A DNA stretch of 24,924 bases from Amphimedon queenslandica (Eukaryota; Porifera; Demospongiae; Haplosclerida; Niphatidae), in assembly GCF_000090795.2 (NCBI RefSeq), contig NW_003546414.1:56049-80972 (forward strand), given 5' to 3'. The translations under genes and the position numbers were made by a program. The notes under the pieces were generated by a model that had not been told where the DNA came from, made no database searches, and saw only the letters and a program-made list of their open reading frames with translations. This document shows, piece by piece, positions 1 through 12,826 of this stretch; position 1 is the first letter of the stretch, and each line of letters opens with the position of its first letter.

Positions 1-120
1 AGAAAATGAGCAAAAATCCAGGATTGACCTTCATGTCTTATATAATCTGATCTACCCACTAAGTGACATTATTCATAGCTTATACCATGTGACCACAATC
101 AGTATCTGGCCGGATCCATC

Positions 121-2193
121 ATGACTATCACATTCATGACTGTTTCATTGTTCCTTCTGTTTTATTTTCTTCCTGTTGGATTAGCAGCTCGAAACAGCAA
201 ACAATCTCCTCCTCTTTTACCTGTTGAGAGAGCCAACTACACACTTCAAGGACTACTGGAGTACTACTGGATGACTGACCCTGTCTACAAACAAATCCAG
301 TTCTTTTTTGCATGTGGGCAGATTGGGGGAGGTGGCTCTCCTTATGTATGGAACAAGTGTAGCTGCTATTCCACTAAATCCTGCATCGACTGCTACAGGT
401 GGTGGGATGCTGTAGCACTTGAGTCTATTGCAACTTTTGGCGTATACACTGACTCAAAAGATTACTCCACCATTCCGGAAGTGGTCTTCAGGCATTCTCC
501 CTATAATTCAAAGTGGGATGCTACGTCTACTTATTACTGCACTTTTGTCGATGACTTTGCTTGGTATGGTATTGCTTATCTAAGGATCTATGAATGGCTA
601 AAGGTCAGTTGATTTTTTAACATGTTACAATTATTATCTACCGGTATTATAGATCTAATTAGAATTATTAGTGCTTAAAAAATACTAAAAATAAAAAATG
701 CATCTATCATCCTTTAGGCTCCTGTTTGGTTGGAAAGAACTACTCTACTCTTTGAATGGCTGTGGAAGTATGGTTGGGATCAAACTTGTGGTGGCTTCTG
801 GTGGAATCTCTGTGACACTCAGCATTACAAAGATTCAATAACAATTGTAGAAATGATGCACCTCACTTCAAAACTAGCCTATCTCTTTCCTAAAAATGAT
901 ACTTACTTGTTAAAGGCAGAGAAAGTGTGGAACTGGTTCTTTAGTTTTGATGATGGATATGGTTTAATGAGTGACAAGTATTTAGTATCAACTGGTGCTA
1001 TTCCAGAGAAATGCTGCAATTCTTCATCAAAGGATCCCTTAACTAAATGTTATAACTCAAAGATATCAGGCACTTCATATAATCAAGGACTACTGATGAG
1101 TTCAGCAGCTTACCTGTACAGGAGGACTGGTAACAAGACCTATCTACTAGTAGGAATGAGAGCATTAGAAGCTATACTGAGCAACTATACTACAGATGAA
1201 GGTATTCTTATTGATGAACCTAGAAGCTACCAAACTTACAACAATGAGCAATGTTGGGGTGGTATATCAGACCCTGGTGGTGACTATTACTCATTCCAAG
1301 GCATCTTCATGCTTCACTTAAGCTACTTCATTGACTTACTGAGAGAGAATGGCAGTTTACCTGATGACACACTAGAGAGAGTAAAGAGCTTTGTATCTAA
1401 GACAAGTGATGCAGCTTGGACTCGATCAGCAGTCTGGGCTCCATTCACAGAGGAAGATGTATGCAACACAAACCCAAAGAAACTAACAAGTAAATATCCC
1501 AAGTTCCACTGGTGGTGGGGAATGAACAATACTGAGCAGATTATACCTCCAAGCCCAAGAATATTCTTTCATAAAATGGAGCTCCGTTGCTATACTCTAG
1601 TAAACAACTCTCAGCTCTGGCAGGGAGAAGTCATCGACGAAGGAACTTGCATGGTAAAATGTCTTTACAACAAAACCTGCGCTAAGTATCTCTTCCAGAC
1701 GTACGAGGATAAAGTGCAAGGCCTCAATTGCTGGCTCTGGACATACAATCGAACTGATCATATTTGTAATAAAAGTGACTCTGATTTCACTGCTGGCTTT
1801 AAGAGGCCAGTGGGTGCTTCTTGTGCTGGTCATTGTAATAATAGTACACCAATCAATACATCAAATGGTGGAGTGTGCTACTGTGATTCACAGTGTCCTA
1901 AACACCTTGACTGCTGTCTGGATTATGCTGATCTATGCCTACCTCAAGATACTGTTCCATCTTGCAAAGGACAGTGCTCTCAAAATGTTTCCCAGCCTAT
2001 AAGAGGTGGTGGATACTGCTGGTGTATGGATGGCTGTCTTGGGTATACTGATAATAATAGTGATGGTAGCTGTTGTCCTGATTATCACAAAAACTGTCTC
2101 AATATTACTATGCCCACTTGTCTGGATGCTCGCTCCCAAGGATCTGCATTCAACCTGTTTATTGCTCATCTAAAGCTTTCAAAAATTAACTAA
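121..2193 (+). CDS. Secreted GH76-like glycoside hydrolase with PAN/apple-like and two somatomedin-B modules
   Basis: Two exons, join(121..603,718..2193), 652 aa, phase-0 intron. The start ATG at 121 has an in-frame stop upstream (76) and opens a clear signal peptide (hydrophobic core about residues 7-21). Residues about 35-420 match the GH76 (alpha-1,6-mannanase / fungal Dcw1-Dfg5) pattern: paired acidic residues D144-D145 in FVDDFAWYGIAYLR, then a GGFWWN turn, a SYNQGLLM segment, LYRRTGNKTYL and a GGDYYSFQGIF segment, all typical of this alpha/alpha-barrel family. In GH76 the Asp pair is catalytic; here activity is inferred. A Cys-rich PAN/apple-like segment follows (about 445-525), then two somatomedin-B modules (about 530-567 and 577-621) with the C-x-C and D/S-C-C spacing of that fold. 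Many N-glycosylation sequons. No membrane anchor, so probably secreted. Mannan is the likely substrate class by family; the real substrate is unknown. Convergent with the receptor gene at 2447. Confidence 0.88.
604..717 (+). other. Intron of the GH76-like gene
   Basis: A 114-bp AT-rich GT-AG intron, donor AAG|GTCAGT and acceptor CCTTTAG|GCTCCT. Joining 603 to 718 keeps the frame (phase 0) and continues the hydrolase helix after IYEWLK. Confidence 0.85.
1588..2097 (+). other. C-terminal Cys-rich tail of the GH76-like protein: PAN/apple-like then two somatomedin-B modules
   Basis: The first Cys of the PAN/apple-like part is residue 452. The somatomedin-B modules start at Cys 530 and Cys 577. 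Each has a GGxCxC core followed by a paired Cys and a D(Y/x)xxxC ending. Such modules bind proteins or matrix, so they may tether the enzyme to extracellular matrix; that role is inferred. Confidence 0.75.
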
Positions 2194-2297
2194 ATATTTA
2201 AGTAAACATAAACATAAAAACAACAATAATTTTCTTGTAATAATAATGATAATTTATCCCGAAGAGGGACATTTTCGTGTGCATGATTATTATTAGT

Positions 2298-2303
2298 AAT
2301 AAA
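2298..2303 (+). promoter_or_regulatory. Possible polyadenylation signal of the GH76-like gene
   Basis: AATAAA 105 bp after the stop codon, inside the 253-bp convergent intergenic stretch 2194-2446. On the opposite strand I see only a weak AGTAAA variant (2380-2385) for the receptor gene. The rest of the gap is AT-rich with no gene. Confidence 0.35.
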
Positions 2304-2446
2304 AATCTGAGAAAAAGGGAAAGAAAGTACAAAAATAGTGAAAAACATAATGAGGGATTTACACATAAAAATATTTTGTTTTACTAATAATAATAATAAT
2401 ATGTAAATTTGCATGTTCCTTCATTGTAATTAGTTACTGTGCTCAT

Positions 2447-4640
2447 TCAAAGTTCTGATACTTGCTCATCTCTGATCAAAAGAGACCCATCATGACCAGA
2501 GAGTCCTTGAGATTGAGAGAGGCTCGAAGATCCATTCGAAAGTGTAAAACCATTTATAGCGTTAAGATCAAGCGTCACAGTTTGGGCGGGCTCATCCGTA
2601 CTAGTACTTTGTGAAAGAAGCTCGGTCTCGTCTGGAGGTCTTGAAGAGCGAGAGGTAGTCCTGTGGAGGCTCTGTCGGAGAGGGTTCTTAAAAGTCGAGC
2701 ATTTCCCGGGACCTTCTTCAATGTCTCCCAAATCATCTCTCTCTTCATCGTCCTCTTCTTGCGACTGTGAGGAGGGTGGGTTTGGATTAGGGAACGAGAA
2801 AGTCGTCTCGTGTAGCGACTGAGTATCGGAAACAAGTGACATCACGTCTCCTAAATCATCAAGCGGATTCATAAAGGTCCTGTCTTCATCTTCGTCATCA
2901 ATCGAACGGAATCTTAGTCTCTCCTTCAGCTCTTCAACGACAGGCTGACTAGAAGCAAATTCACTGGAAATAAGATCTTTGGTAATGTAAGGTGAGCTGG
3001 ACTTTCCCTTAGCGGCACTGTACACATTCCTGTACAGTGTTCCCTTACCTCCTCCGATTCCACCTGCTTTTCTACCGTAATTATTTGATGCGTTTGTTTT
3101 CTGTGTCGTACGAGAGGTCGAAGGTCCGACTGATGAAGAGGCCTCTGTGGATTTAGTAGCTTCTTTTCTTAATATCCATCTCTTCCATATGTTACGAGCA
3201 TTGGGAGAGAGTACAACGTAGAGTAGGAAAATAAAGAACCCTTGGAACACGGTAAATATCGTGAAGATGGAATTAAAAATGATTCTGACTGGCGTAGAGC
3301 CAATGGCTGACGAAGCAAGGACGCCAAAACCCCAACCTAAACCAAAAAGGACCGAGACGGTGAAAGCTACACGGCATTGCTTTTTGATTTCAGCTTTACG
3401 GTTCTTTTTCTTGGCTTCACTGAATTTGGAGCTGGCGCTCTTTTTGATGAGACTGATCATGATGATAAAGAATATAGTGTAGTTGAATATGTAGATGACA
3501 GAGAAAGGAAGGAGGATACCAATGTAGAGCGGGAACCCCGAGGGGCCACAACTGAAAAGAAAAAAAAACAAATAATAATAATAATAATATTGATAAATAT
3601 ACAGTACATGACGTACTAGTGAGGATGAATGTAGTGATCGGAATCTGGGACAAAACAAAATAGAACAACAAAGAGTGGAGCAACTAAAGAAAAAATAATA
3701 AATTGTTAACTTAAAATCAAGTTCTTACTCCAGCCGATAATTGCAGTCTTTAGTATGAATCTCTGTATCTTTGGACCCAGGACTATAACGAGTTTTATAA
3801 ACAGGTCAACCGACTCTGCCGCCATTATAAAGAAAACGGCGAGAAAGAAGTAATGAACTAGCGCGCCAATGATCCCACAGACTGGTTTCGTTAGTCTGTC
3901 CCCTTGAGCTGCTATAATGAATGTGAAGTATAAGCCAAGGAGAGCAAATGAGAGGTGAATGAGGAGTTGACTGGCTTCCGAGTTACGTAGCTTCCTGAAA
4001 AATTAGGAGAATTTTAAAAGGGTATTATAAATTTTGTAAAAAATCTAATATTGATCGGAATCAGCTCAAACTTTCTACACAGCATAAGAACATGTACATG
4101 TATCAGGAAATGTCATAAAAATTGAGAATTCTTTACTTTTCATTTTTGGCGAAATTTGGCCCGAGACCATGTACTATAGTACAGGGACTTTTACTCGATT
4201 TTAGAGTAACTTAAAAAATTCGTAAAAAATCTAAACTTAACCGGAATCAGCTCAAACTTTCTACACAGCATAAGAACATGTACATGTATCAGGAAATGTT
4301 ATAAAAATTGAGAATTCTCTACTTTTAATTTTTGGCAAAATTTGGCCCGAGATCATGTACTATAGTACAGGAGCTTTTATTTGATTTTGGAGCTCATTAA
4401 AAAATTCGTAAAAAATTCAATTTTGATTGGAATCAATTTAAACTTAAGTTCAAGTGATAATATAATGCAATTTTATGCGTGTAATATAATCTGAGTATCA
4501 TCATTATCAACTTACGGAGTTCCTAGGTAAGTTATAAGAGTCACTATGAGACATATAATAGATACAGTGAGGCCAATGTATGTTAAGTACTGAAATACTT
4601 CAGCCTCTGCAGCTGTGGGCGGTTCTTCGGCAGCAACATC
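2447..4640 (-). other. Exons 31-34: seven-transmembrane domain and cytosolic tail
   Basis: Exon 31 (4516..4640) holds TM1. Exon 32 (3729..3994) holds KLRNSEASQ, TM2, ECL1 (KPVCG), TM3 and TM4 to IIGW. Exon 33 (3617..3683) supplies APLFVVLFCF and ECL2 (DSDHYIHPH). Exon 34 (2447..3551) has the ECL2 Cys (YCGPSG), TM5-7 and a roughly 245-residue tail. The GW...P motif of TM4 and the conserved KLR are secretin/adhesion family hallmarks. The tail has acidic and Ser clusters and ends in a class I PDZ-ligand-like VSEL. Confidence 0.88.
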
Positions 4641-7600
4641 CTAGCAAATAATTAATAAATGCCTAATAAATTAACCAAATAATAAAATAATAATAAATAA
4701 TAATAATAAATGCCTTAATAAATTAATTTATTAATAATAATAAATAAATAAATAAATAATTTAATAATTAATAAATTAACAAATGCCTTCTGTTACATTT
4801 TAAAGATTTATTACTCTAACATTCTTAACGTTAAATATTTTAAATTTTTAAAAAACTTACCAGCAATATTGCAAAGCTAGTCAAGTGGTCGCAGCTGCAG
4901 ATATTCCCTCCTACTAGCGAACAACCATCACTAGACCACTCTACACAAAACACTTAATAACTAATAATCAAACCAGACACACCCACCATTATTTTCTGTG
5001 TCCCAGAACCGACACACAGGAATACGGCTCCCATCAGCAGGTGGAGTGAACTACAAAAATAACAAAAATATAATAATAAAGAGAGAGGGAGAATAGAGGA
5101 ACTTACATTAGGAAACATCAATTGTATGGGTTCTGCTAAATTAGACACATCTTGATCAGGTAAAGTAAAGTCAAGTACAGGTGTACCAACAGTACTCCCG
5201 TCATCTTCATTTGGAATAAACAAACTATCACTCGTGAAAACCGAAAAAACAAACGGATTGTCACGATTATCTCTAAGAAACCCATCTGGTAACATGACAG
5301 TAGCGTTTGACGTTGAGTTGTGGCTGGAAGAGATGGAGGAGTTAAGAAAGCTGCCTGTCATGATGGCCATCCTGTCTCGAAGAATCGTCGTATTTGCTGG
5401 AAGAGTGTTTGTAATGTTAAATAATGACCTTAACATTCTATGAAAATGAGAGGGAAGGAGGGGGAGAAAAAAAGAGAATTAAAAATTCATAAATTAGAAG
5501 CGTTTTTACTTTTCGGACGAATCGCTTGTCCTCTGAGCTATAACAAGCTCCTGTCGACTAACTCCTTGGATGTTATTAAATACATTCATGGTAGTATTAA
5601 CAAGCTAGAGGAAGAAAAAAAGAACAAAGATAAAGTATATAATTATTAAATGATGACTTACTGTATCATTACTGATGACATCGTCTACAACAGAATTAAT
5701 GGCAGTGGCAGAAACTGTGACACCAGCAGAATCAATCTTATCAATATTGCCCGTAATATTATCAAGACCGTTTAGTAATTCGGAAGAAGATAGCTATAAA
5801 TTAAAATTAAAAATGAATGCATAAAATAAGACTGGTTAGATGTAACAGTATATGTTTACAATCAATAAAGCACATGAATACTTCTTACATTAGCTAGTCT
5901 ACACAACTGTCTTGTAGTCACAGAGAAATTGCAAGGTTGAATATTTGGCCTCTCCCAAGCAGCACCTGTTATTAAATTCCCTCCGCAATTTCTCGTAGCA
6001 AGAAGGACTGTAGACGACAGCTGGAAATCACAAGGACAGCTGACGTTTTGAACTCTACCAAACAATATCTCAGGCCATTCTATTATGAGCCTAAGAGCTG
6101 GGTCACCATCAGGAGAAGGAATATCAGTATTGTCAGGGGGACAATAATCTGGAAGAGTAATATAAGGAAAAGGATAATGATGAGAGAGAGAGAGACACTT
6201 ACTGAATCTTCTTACTCCCTGATTATCGCTGATCTCCAAATGATGTCCAAACTTACTCACACGGTCTTCAACGTTCCGTCGGAGGATATCATTTGGAGTG
6301 TCCTCTTGAAGTCTAATAGTTATCTTGATGGGCACTGTAATATTAGTGGTTCTATTTCTGTTGGAAGAAGAAAATGCTGAAATTGCCCTAATAAAATCTC
6401 CAATTTGCTTTATTAGCATGCTCAATATCATGAGTATACAGGTTTGTCAATATAAAAATGCTACAATCATAAAATTAGGTGATATATAGGAGAAAGAGGT
6501 CCAAGTATTACATGTACATGTACTTACAAAGGAATGCCATTCCTGACTATAAAGAAGAAGGTTGAATTAGAACCAATTTCTTCACCAGCAATACCACTGT
6601 TTATCTGTTTGATAAATAAAATAAAACAAAATAAATTGATAAATAGAAATAAAAATTGTCCCTTACTGTATTGACAATGGTATCAGCAGCAGAAGTTATG
6701 TTAACCCCTTCTCTTAAGCTTGAAACTTGAACTGTTAGATTAGCAATATACTCAATCACATCTACAATGACACACAAATAAATATACATAAATTATAAAA
6801 CAAAGCTTACCATTTATATTAACCAGTACAGTTTCACTGGCTACAACACCAACAGCATTGCTTGCTACACAATGGTAGTTGCCTCTGTCTTCAAGCCTTA
6901 TTTCTTGTATAACGTACTCATTAGGAGATGGACCAAGGGAGCCCTCGACAAATACACCATCCCTGTACCATCGGATGGAAGGATTTGGAAGACCCTCAGC
7001 AGAGCAACGGAGGGTCACTGGTTTAAAAAGAGCTACAAATATGTCCACTGACGTTACACTTAGGAATCTTGGAGCAATTTCAGATTCAGTTCCTATAAGA
7101 AGAGAAAAAGAGAGAGGGGGAGGAGATCAAATTAATTCAATGCCATAGGTTTACTAACTTATTTCACAAGTATCACCGCTGTAGACTGCTTGACCGACAC
7201 GTCCACATATACAATAAAACCCTCTCTCAAGGTTGTTACATGTTCCGCCATTTTGACACGGGGAGGACTCGCAGTAATTTTCAACAGCTGGAATTTAAAA
7301 ATAAATTTATTATTTTAGTCAGCTTCTTTCTCATTCTATTTTCTACTTTTATGTGTACATGTACATGTACTTACGGACATTAATGATGAGATTATTGGGT
7401 GGATCAAGTAGAGAACGCCCTCCAATGTTCTCTGCTTGACAAGCATACAGTCCGCTGTCATCTCTCGCATTAGCATTGGTAATAGTGAGTATACTGATCA
7501 CAGCAGTACCATTCGGATGTATGACATCAGGTCTTATTGTCTCGTTCAAGTCCTGTGGAACGAATGCCACGCGCGGTTTAAAGTTCAAAATAGCATCATT

Positions 7601-10600
7601 GTAAAACCAAATGATACCAGGCTTGGGGATGCCGTCAGCCGTACAACTCATTGTAATGTTGATGACTTCATCTAATTGAGTTTTTGTTTTATTAAAAATC
7701 ATACCAGTACTATTGCCCAGAAGGGCTGGAACTAAATGAATGAGCACAAGAATAAATACATAAGTAATGGTATAGGGTATAGTATTATACATTTACACGT
7801 ACTTGTGTCATGAAATTTTTAGAGCAACTTTTAAAATTCATAAAAAATTCAAATTTGATCAAAATTGGCTCAGACTTTCTACACAACATAAAAACATGTA
7901 TATGTATCAAGAAAAAATTATAAAAGTGAAAATTTTTTCTTTTCATTTTTGGTGAAATTTGGCCTAAGACCATGTACTGTAGTACAGGGACTTTGGCCTG
8001 ATTTTTGAGCAACTTTAAAATTCAAAAAAATCCAATTGTATTTAAAATCAATTCACACTTTCTACACAACATAAGAACATATGTTATATAAAACAAAAGT
8101 AGTACTAATTAATAAATCCAATACTCCTATACATACATATATACCGTCATTCACTTACCAATAACTTTTAATAAATGACTATCACTACTCATACCAGCTG
8201 GATTGGACACACTAAGTGCAAACGTGCCATAATCTTCAACTTGAGCATCTTGTATCGTCAGAGTCGTTAGATTATGATCAAAAGTGAAATTGTATCTCTG
8301 ATAACGCTGAGAATCCACACAGGTTGCATTTTCCATTTCGGCACATGTTACGTTTAGAATCATTGGCCTTGATTGTACGTCATTGATACTAGTAAAGGAC
8401 CAGATGATGTCATCAAGGGAGACAGGAGGAGAGGCTCGCGTTATATTAAATGATATTATTATTTCGGAACCTTTTTCTACTGACTCTTTGTTCATGCCAA
8501 CGACAGTCGGAGGAACTACAAAGAGAAAAGAGAGGATCCAGAGAAATAGAATATGAGAAGAATGGGGTATGTACATGTACATGTAAAGCAAGCGATAATA
8601 TACAGTAAAACAATTAAAAATTATTCATACCCATACCTTGTATAGTGAGTCTACTGATAGCAATTCTATTCACACCAATATTGTTACGGACTTCATTTTC
8701 CGATGAACAAGTATACACTGCCTCGTCACTTTTATTAACATTACTAATATTCAACACACTGGTCACATTAAAAAGCAGCCCGCCCATTGAATTATTAGTA
8801 GTTATGACATATTTGCCGTTATTACTGCTGGCCAGTGCCCGTGAACCAATAGACCATGTGACGGTGGGACGTGGGTTACCGGTGACTATACATGTAAGTG
8901 TAGCAGTAAAGGTCTCGTTTATGATAGTGTGACTGGGGAGTGATAAGACTTTGGAAGGATCTAATATAACAATGAGAAAGTGAAAGAGGAAAGAATCACT
9001 TGTTACTAAATATAAGGAGCTCACTCTACATTTATGACGAGTAATATTTACTAACAATAATTATAATAATTATAATTGAATTTAACAATACAGTAATTAT
9101 AATGTGTACAGAATACTGATACATGTACATACACACGTGTGACAGCCTATTCTTATAAACTTACATAGTACAGTCAACATTGCTTCATTAGACTCAGCAG
9201 AGCCAGGACTATAAAGTGTGTTATTACCGACACAGTGATATCTACCAGAGTTTGTTAAATAATTAACACTAGCAATGTTCAGTACTGATGTCGTTTGATT
9301 GTACGTATAAGTGAATTGAATTGAGTGGTCATCTACCAGTGTACCATCGTGATACCAGGTGATGTTTGGAGCCGGTACACCGGTTACAGTACAATTGAGG
9401 GAACAGGAGTCACCACTGGTACACTGGGTGGACTGTGGGTGAGTTGATATACTGGGATATACTGAGAGAGAGAGAAGAATGAGTATATAATGATAATAAT
9501 AATAATAATTGTAAAGTGATTGATAATAATAGTAATGATTAATGGTATGAACATCAAGTATTTCCATTTACGTCTTTCCGCTAATCTTTTATAATAACAA
9601 ACAATAAATAATAATAACAATAACAATAATAAATTATAATAAATAATAACATAAAATGCTTACGTTGTACTTGGACTTGAACAGAATAGGTATCAGGCTC
9701 CATCAAGTTATACTCATTAGTCAAAGTGCAGGTGTATACTCCAGCATCAAACGCATTGATATCTCTTATACTCAATCTACCATACTCCATTGCAGAAGGA
9801 ACTGTGTTATCAGATATACTAAACCTCTCCATTATATATGTCCTGGTAATACCCTCGACGAGAGGGAGGTACTCTGTATAGCCGGTTCTAGCTGTATCGT
9901 TATCGATGACAAACCTTATCTCAAATAGAAGGACTCCACTGGCATTTGTGAATGTCCAGGAGACATTTTGAAGAGGAGATCCATCAGCAAAGCAATCCAA
10001 GGGTACAACAGAGTCTGTGACTGTAATTACAGGACTTCGAGTGGAACGGATTATTTCAGGTAGGGCTGAAATAAGAGAGAGAGAGGGAGAGAGAGAGAGA
10101 AAGGGAGAGAGAAGAGAGAAAGAGGATGAGAGAATACACATGATTTACACAAAGACAACATAGCCGTGTGTCCCTAATCACATTAATTAGTAAAGTATAA
10201 TTACATTTATTGTCGCCCAGACATTGATCCTGCCATGGAGTAGGATAAGAGGATAATTCTTACTCTAATTTTATAAGGTGTAGTTCTATTATCATTACCA
10301 CTATTCACAAACACGTAAAATACTACACTATCATTACAATTTATATTTTCATTAACCTAAAGAATGTCTACTACTGTAGTACAACACTATAGACCACAAT
10401 TGTGCTCAAAATAACTACATGCATGGTACAAATTATTGGGAGAAATATAATAGGCACATAAGTGAAATAACAAGCTAACAGATCCAATTTTTACCAGCAC
10501 CAACACTATAGTATAAATTCCAAATTCTAATTGCTTCCTAAATAACTGTTAGTAAGAACACGTCATCATATCAGAGAAGCAAAAAAATAAATATAGGCTT

Positions 10601-11879
10601 GCATGTACATCTACTTGAACCACCATAAAGGAATCTTAGCATTTTTGCATTATAGGAAAAAATGACAGTCATTAAAAAATGTTTAGCTAGAAATCAACAG
10701 TAATTATTATTGGTATCTTTTATGTGTATACAGAGCAAAAGTGAATCTATATTTTCATTACAATATTAGTGTATAATTATAGGGGCTTACCCTGCACAGA
10801 GAGCTCTATAGTATGTCTGTCGGTTCCAGCAGGATTTGTAGCAGTGAGTTCATAATAGCCAGTATCATTAGTAGTGAGATTGAATAAAGTTAGGGACCTA
10901 TGACTCTCCGAAAATTCGTAGTGATCCCCAGACCCTGTGATAATTTCTGATATGTCCAGGAACCGGTGTGTGAAAGACCAGGTAATGCCCTCGGGGGGCA
11001 CGTCAGGCGATGCTAAGGAAATGTTAAAGTCTAGAGTTGTGCTGTGACCTCTAAACGCAATCTGAGTATCAGTTTGACTGGAGAAGACATACGGTTCAAC
11101 TAGAAGAGGAAAAATAGATACAATACAATGTAATCCTTTTGATAATATAAAAGAGAAAGGAAATAGACGACTGTTCAAAAGACTTGTATAATAAAGAATA
11201 GGCTAGGGCATTGTATCAGATGTATACATGTACAAGAAAAAGAAATTTAATGAAAAGAAGAGATATGGGGAAAGAGAAATAAATGTAAGACAAGATGGGG
11301 AAGAGAAAAGGAAAGAGAGAGAGAGAGGGGTAGACTAACCTTGAACAACAAGATTAGCAGATACAGCCTCAGGCGTTCCAATGTCATTAGTTACATTATT
11401 AACAGCAACACAAGTATAAGACAACTCTTCAGACTTTAACAAAGAGCATAAAGTCAACCTGGAGACAGAGACGGGCCTACCATCATCCCTAGTCTCATTA
11501 TAACTAGTAATATCAATACCACAAGACACTGGACACAGGGAACCATTAATCCTATCACACTCAACATTAGTATCATTACTAGATTCAACATTGCCTCTAC
11601 AAACTGATGGGCCTCTATTCATAGGGCACTGATCAGTCAGATTCACTAATCTATTAGTATGACCTGATATTGAACTTAAGAATGAAGCTAACTCTCCATT
11701 TGTAAGGAATAGGTCACCATCGCCAATCCTATTAGTGATATTGAGTGGCCCCGGCACCCAGTAGAGGGTGGGTAGGGGAACACCAAAACTAGTGCATTCA
11801 ATAGTAAAGGAGTCTGATTCATTCCTTGTGTATGTAGCCTGTGATAGGCGGAAGACTTGTGGTGGATCTAATGAACGAG

Positions 11880-11919
<40 letters not shown>

Positions 11920-12658
11920 TAAAGACACAAGAATTAGTTTGATAAACAACAGAAACATGAGGTAAATAAGCAAAGCAGGGAAAGAAAGGAAGTTATTGTC
12001 TGTTCATTGTGTCATTATATTCTTATGATAATAAACTGAGAGTATCTTAGATACACAAAATATACAATGATTATCATAATTCATCAACAGCAGACATCAC
12101 CATATCCCTCACTCAAATGCAATACACCTGTATTAAAGTAATACCCAGCTTACATCTGGATTGTACGATCATCAAAATACATGTACATACACACACACAC
12201 GCATACACCTCTTTAATAGATCCTACAGTAACTTACATTGGACAATCAATTCAACAGGATCACTTATAGCCATTAACTCCTCAGCTAACTGGTTTCTACT
12301 GACACAAGCATATTCTCCTCTATCACTGAAGACTGGGTTAGCAATATTAAGGACACTGCAGTTTTCATAAGTTGACTCTTGAATTGTAAAGCTTGTTCTG
12401 TTAGCTTCATCTATGATTGTGCCATTCTTCAGCCACTGTATGGATGGTAGTGGTATTCCTCCTGAGCAGCAACGGAAGGCAGCAGAAGTATTGACAAGGA
12501 CAGTAGAAGAGGAAGGAGGACTAGAAATATATGGAGGAACTGAGAGAGAGAGAGAGAGATTAAGAAATGAAAGAATAATAAATGTAAGACAAATACACAC
12601 AAAGCCTTCGTTATCACCTCACTCTCATTACACAAGTACATATCAGTAATAATAATGA

Positions 12659-12737
<79 letters not shown>

Positions 12738-12742
12738 ATAGC

Positions 12743-12773
<31 letters not shown>

Positions 12774-12795
12774 GATAATAATAATAATGAATAGC

Positions 12796-12826
<31 letters not shown>

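Noticed and set aside
1323..2169. Several minus-strand and out-of-frame open frames across the GH76-like gene
   Set aside because: Shadows of the coding strand; none shows a domain or a start context, and they overlap a convincing conserved protein.
3551..3729. Direct splice of the TM2-4 exon to the TM5-7 exon
   Set aside because: Donor at 3728 is phase 1 while the acceptor at 3552 needs phase 2; only with the 67-bp exon 3617-3683 does the frame hold.
6357..6436. Longer version of linker exon 24 starting at Met 6431 or at the CAG before 6376
   Set aside because: Those starts do not match the phase-2 end of the previous exon; the acceptor before 6357 does.
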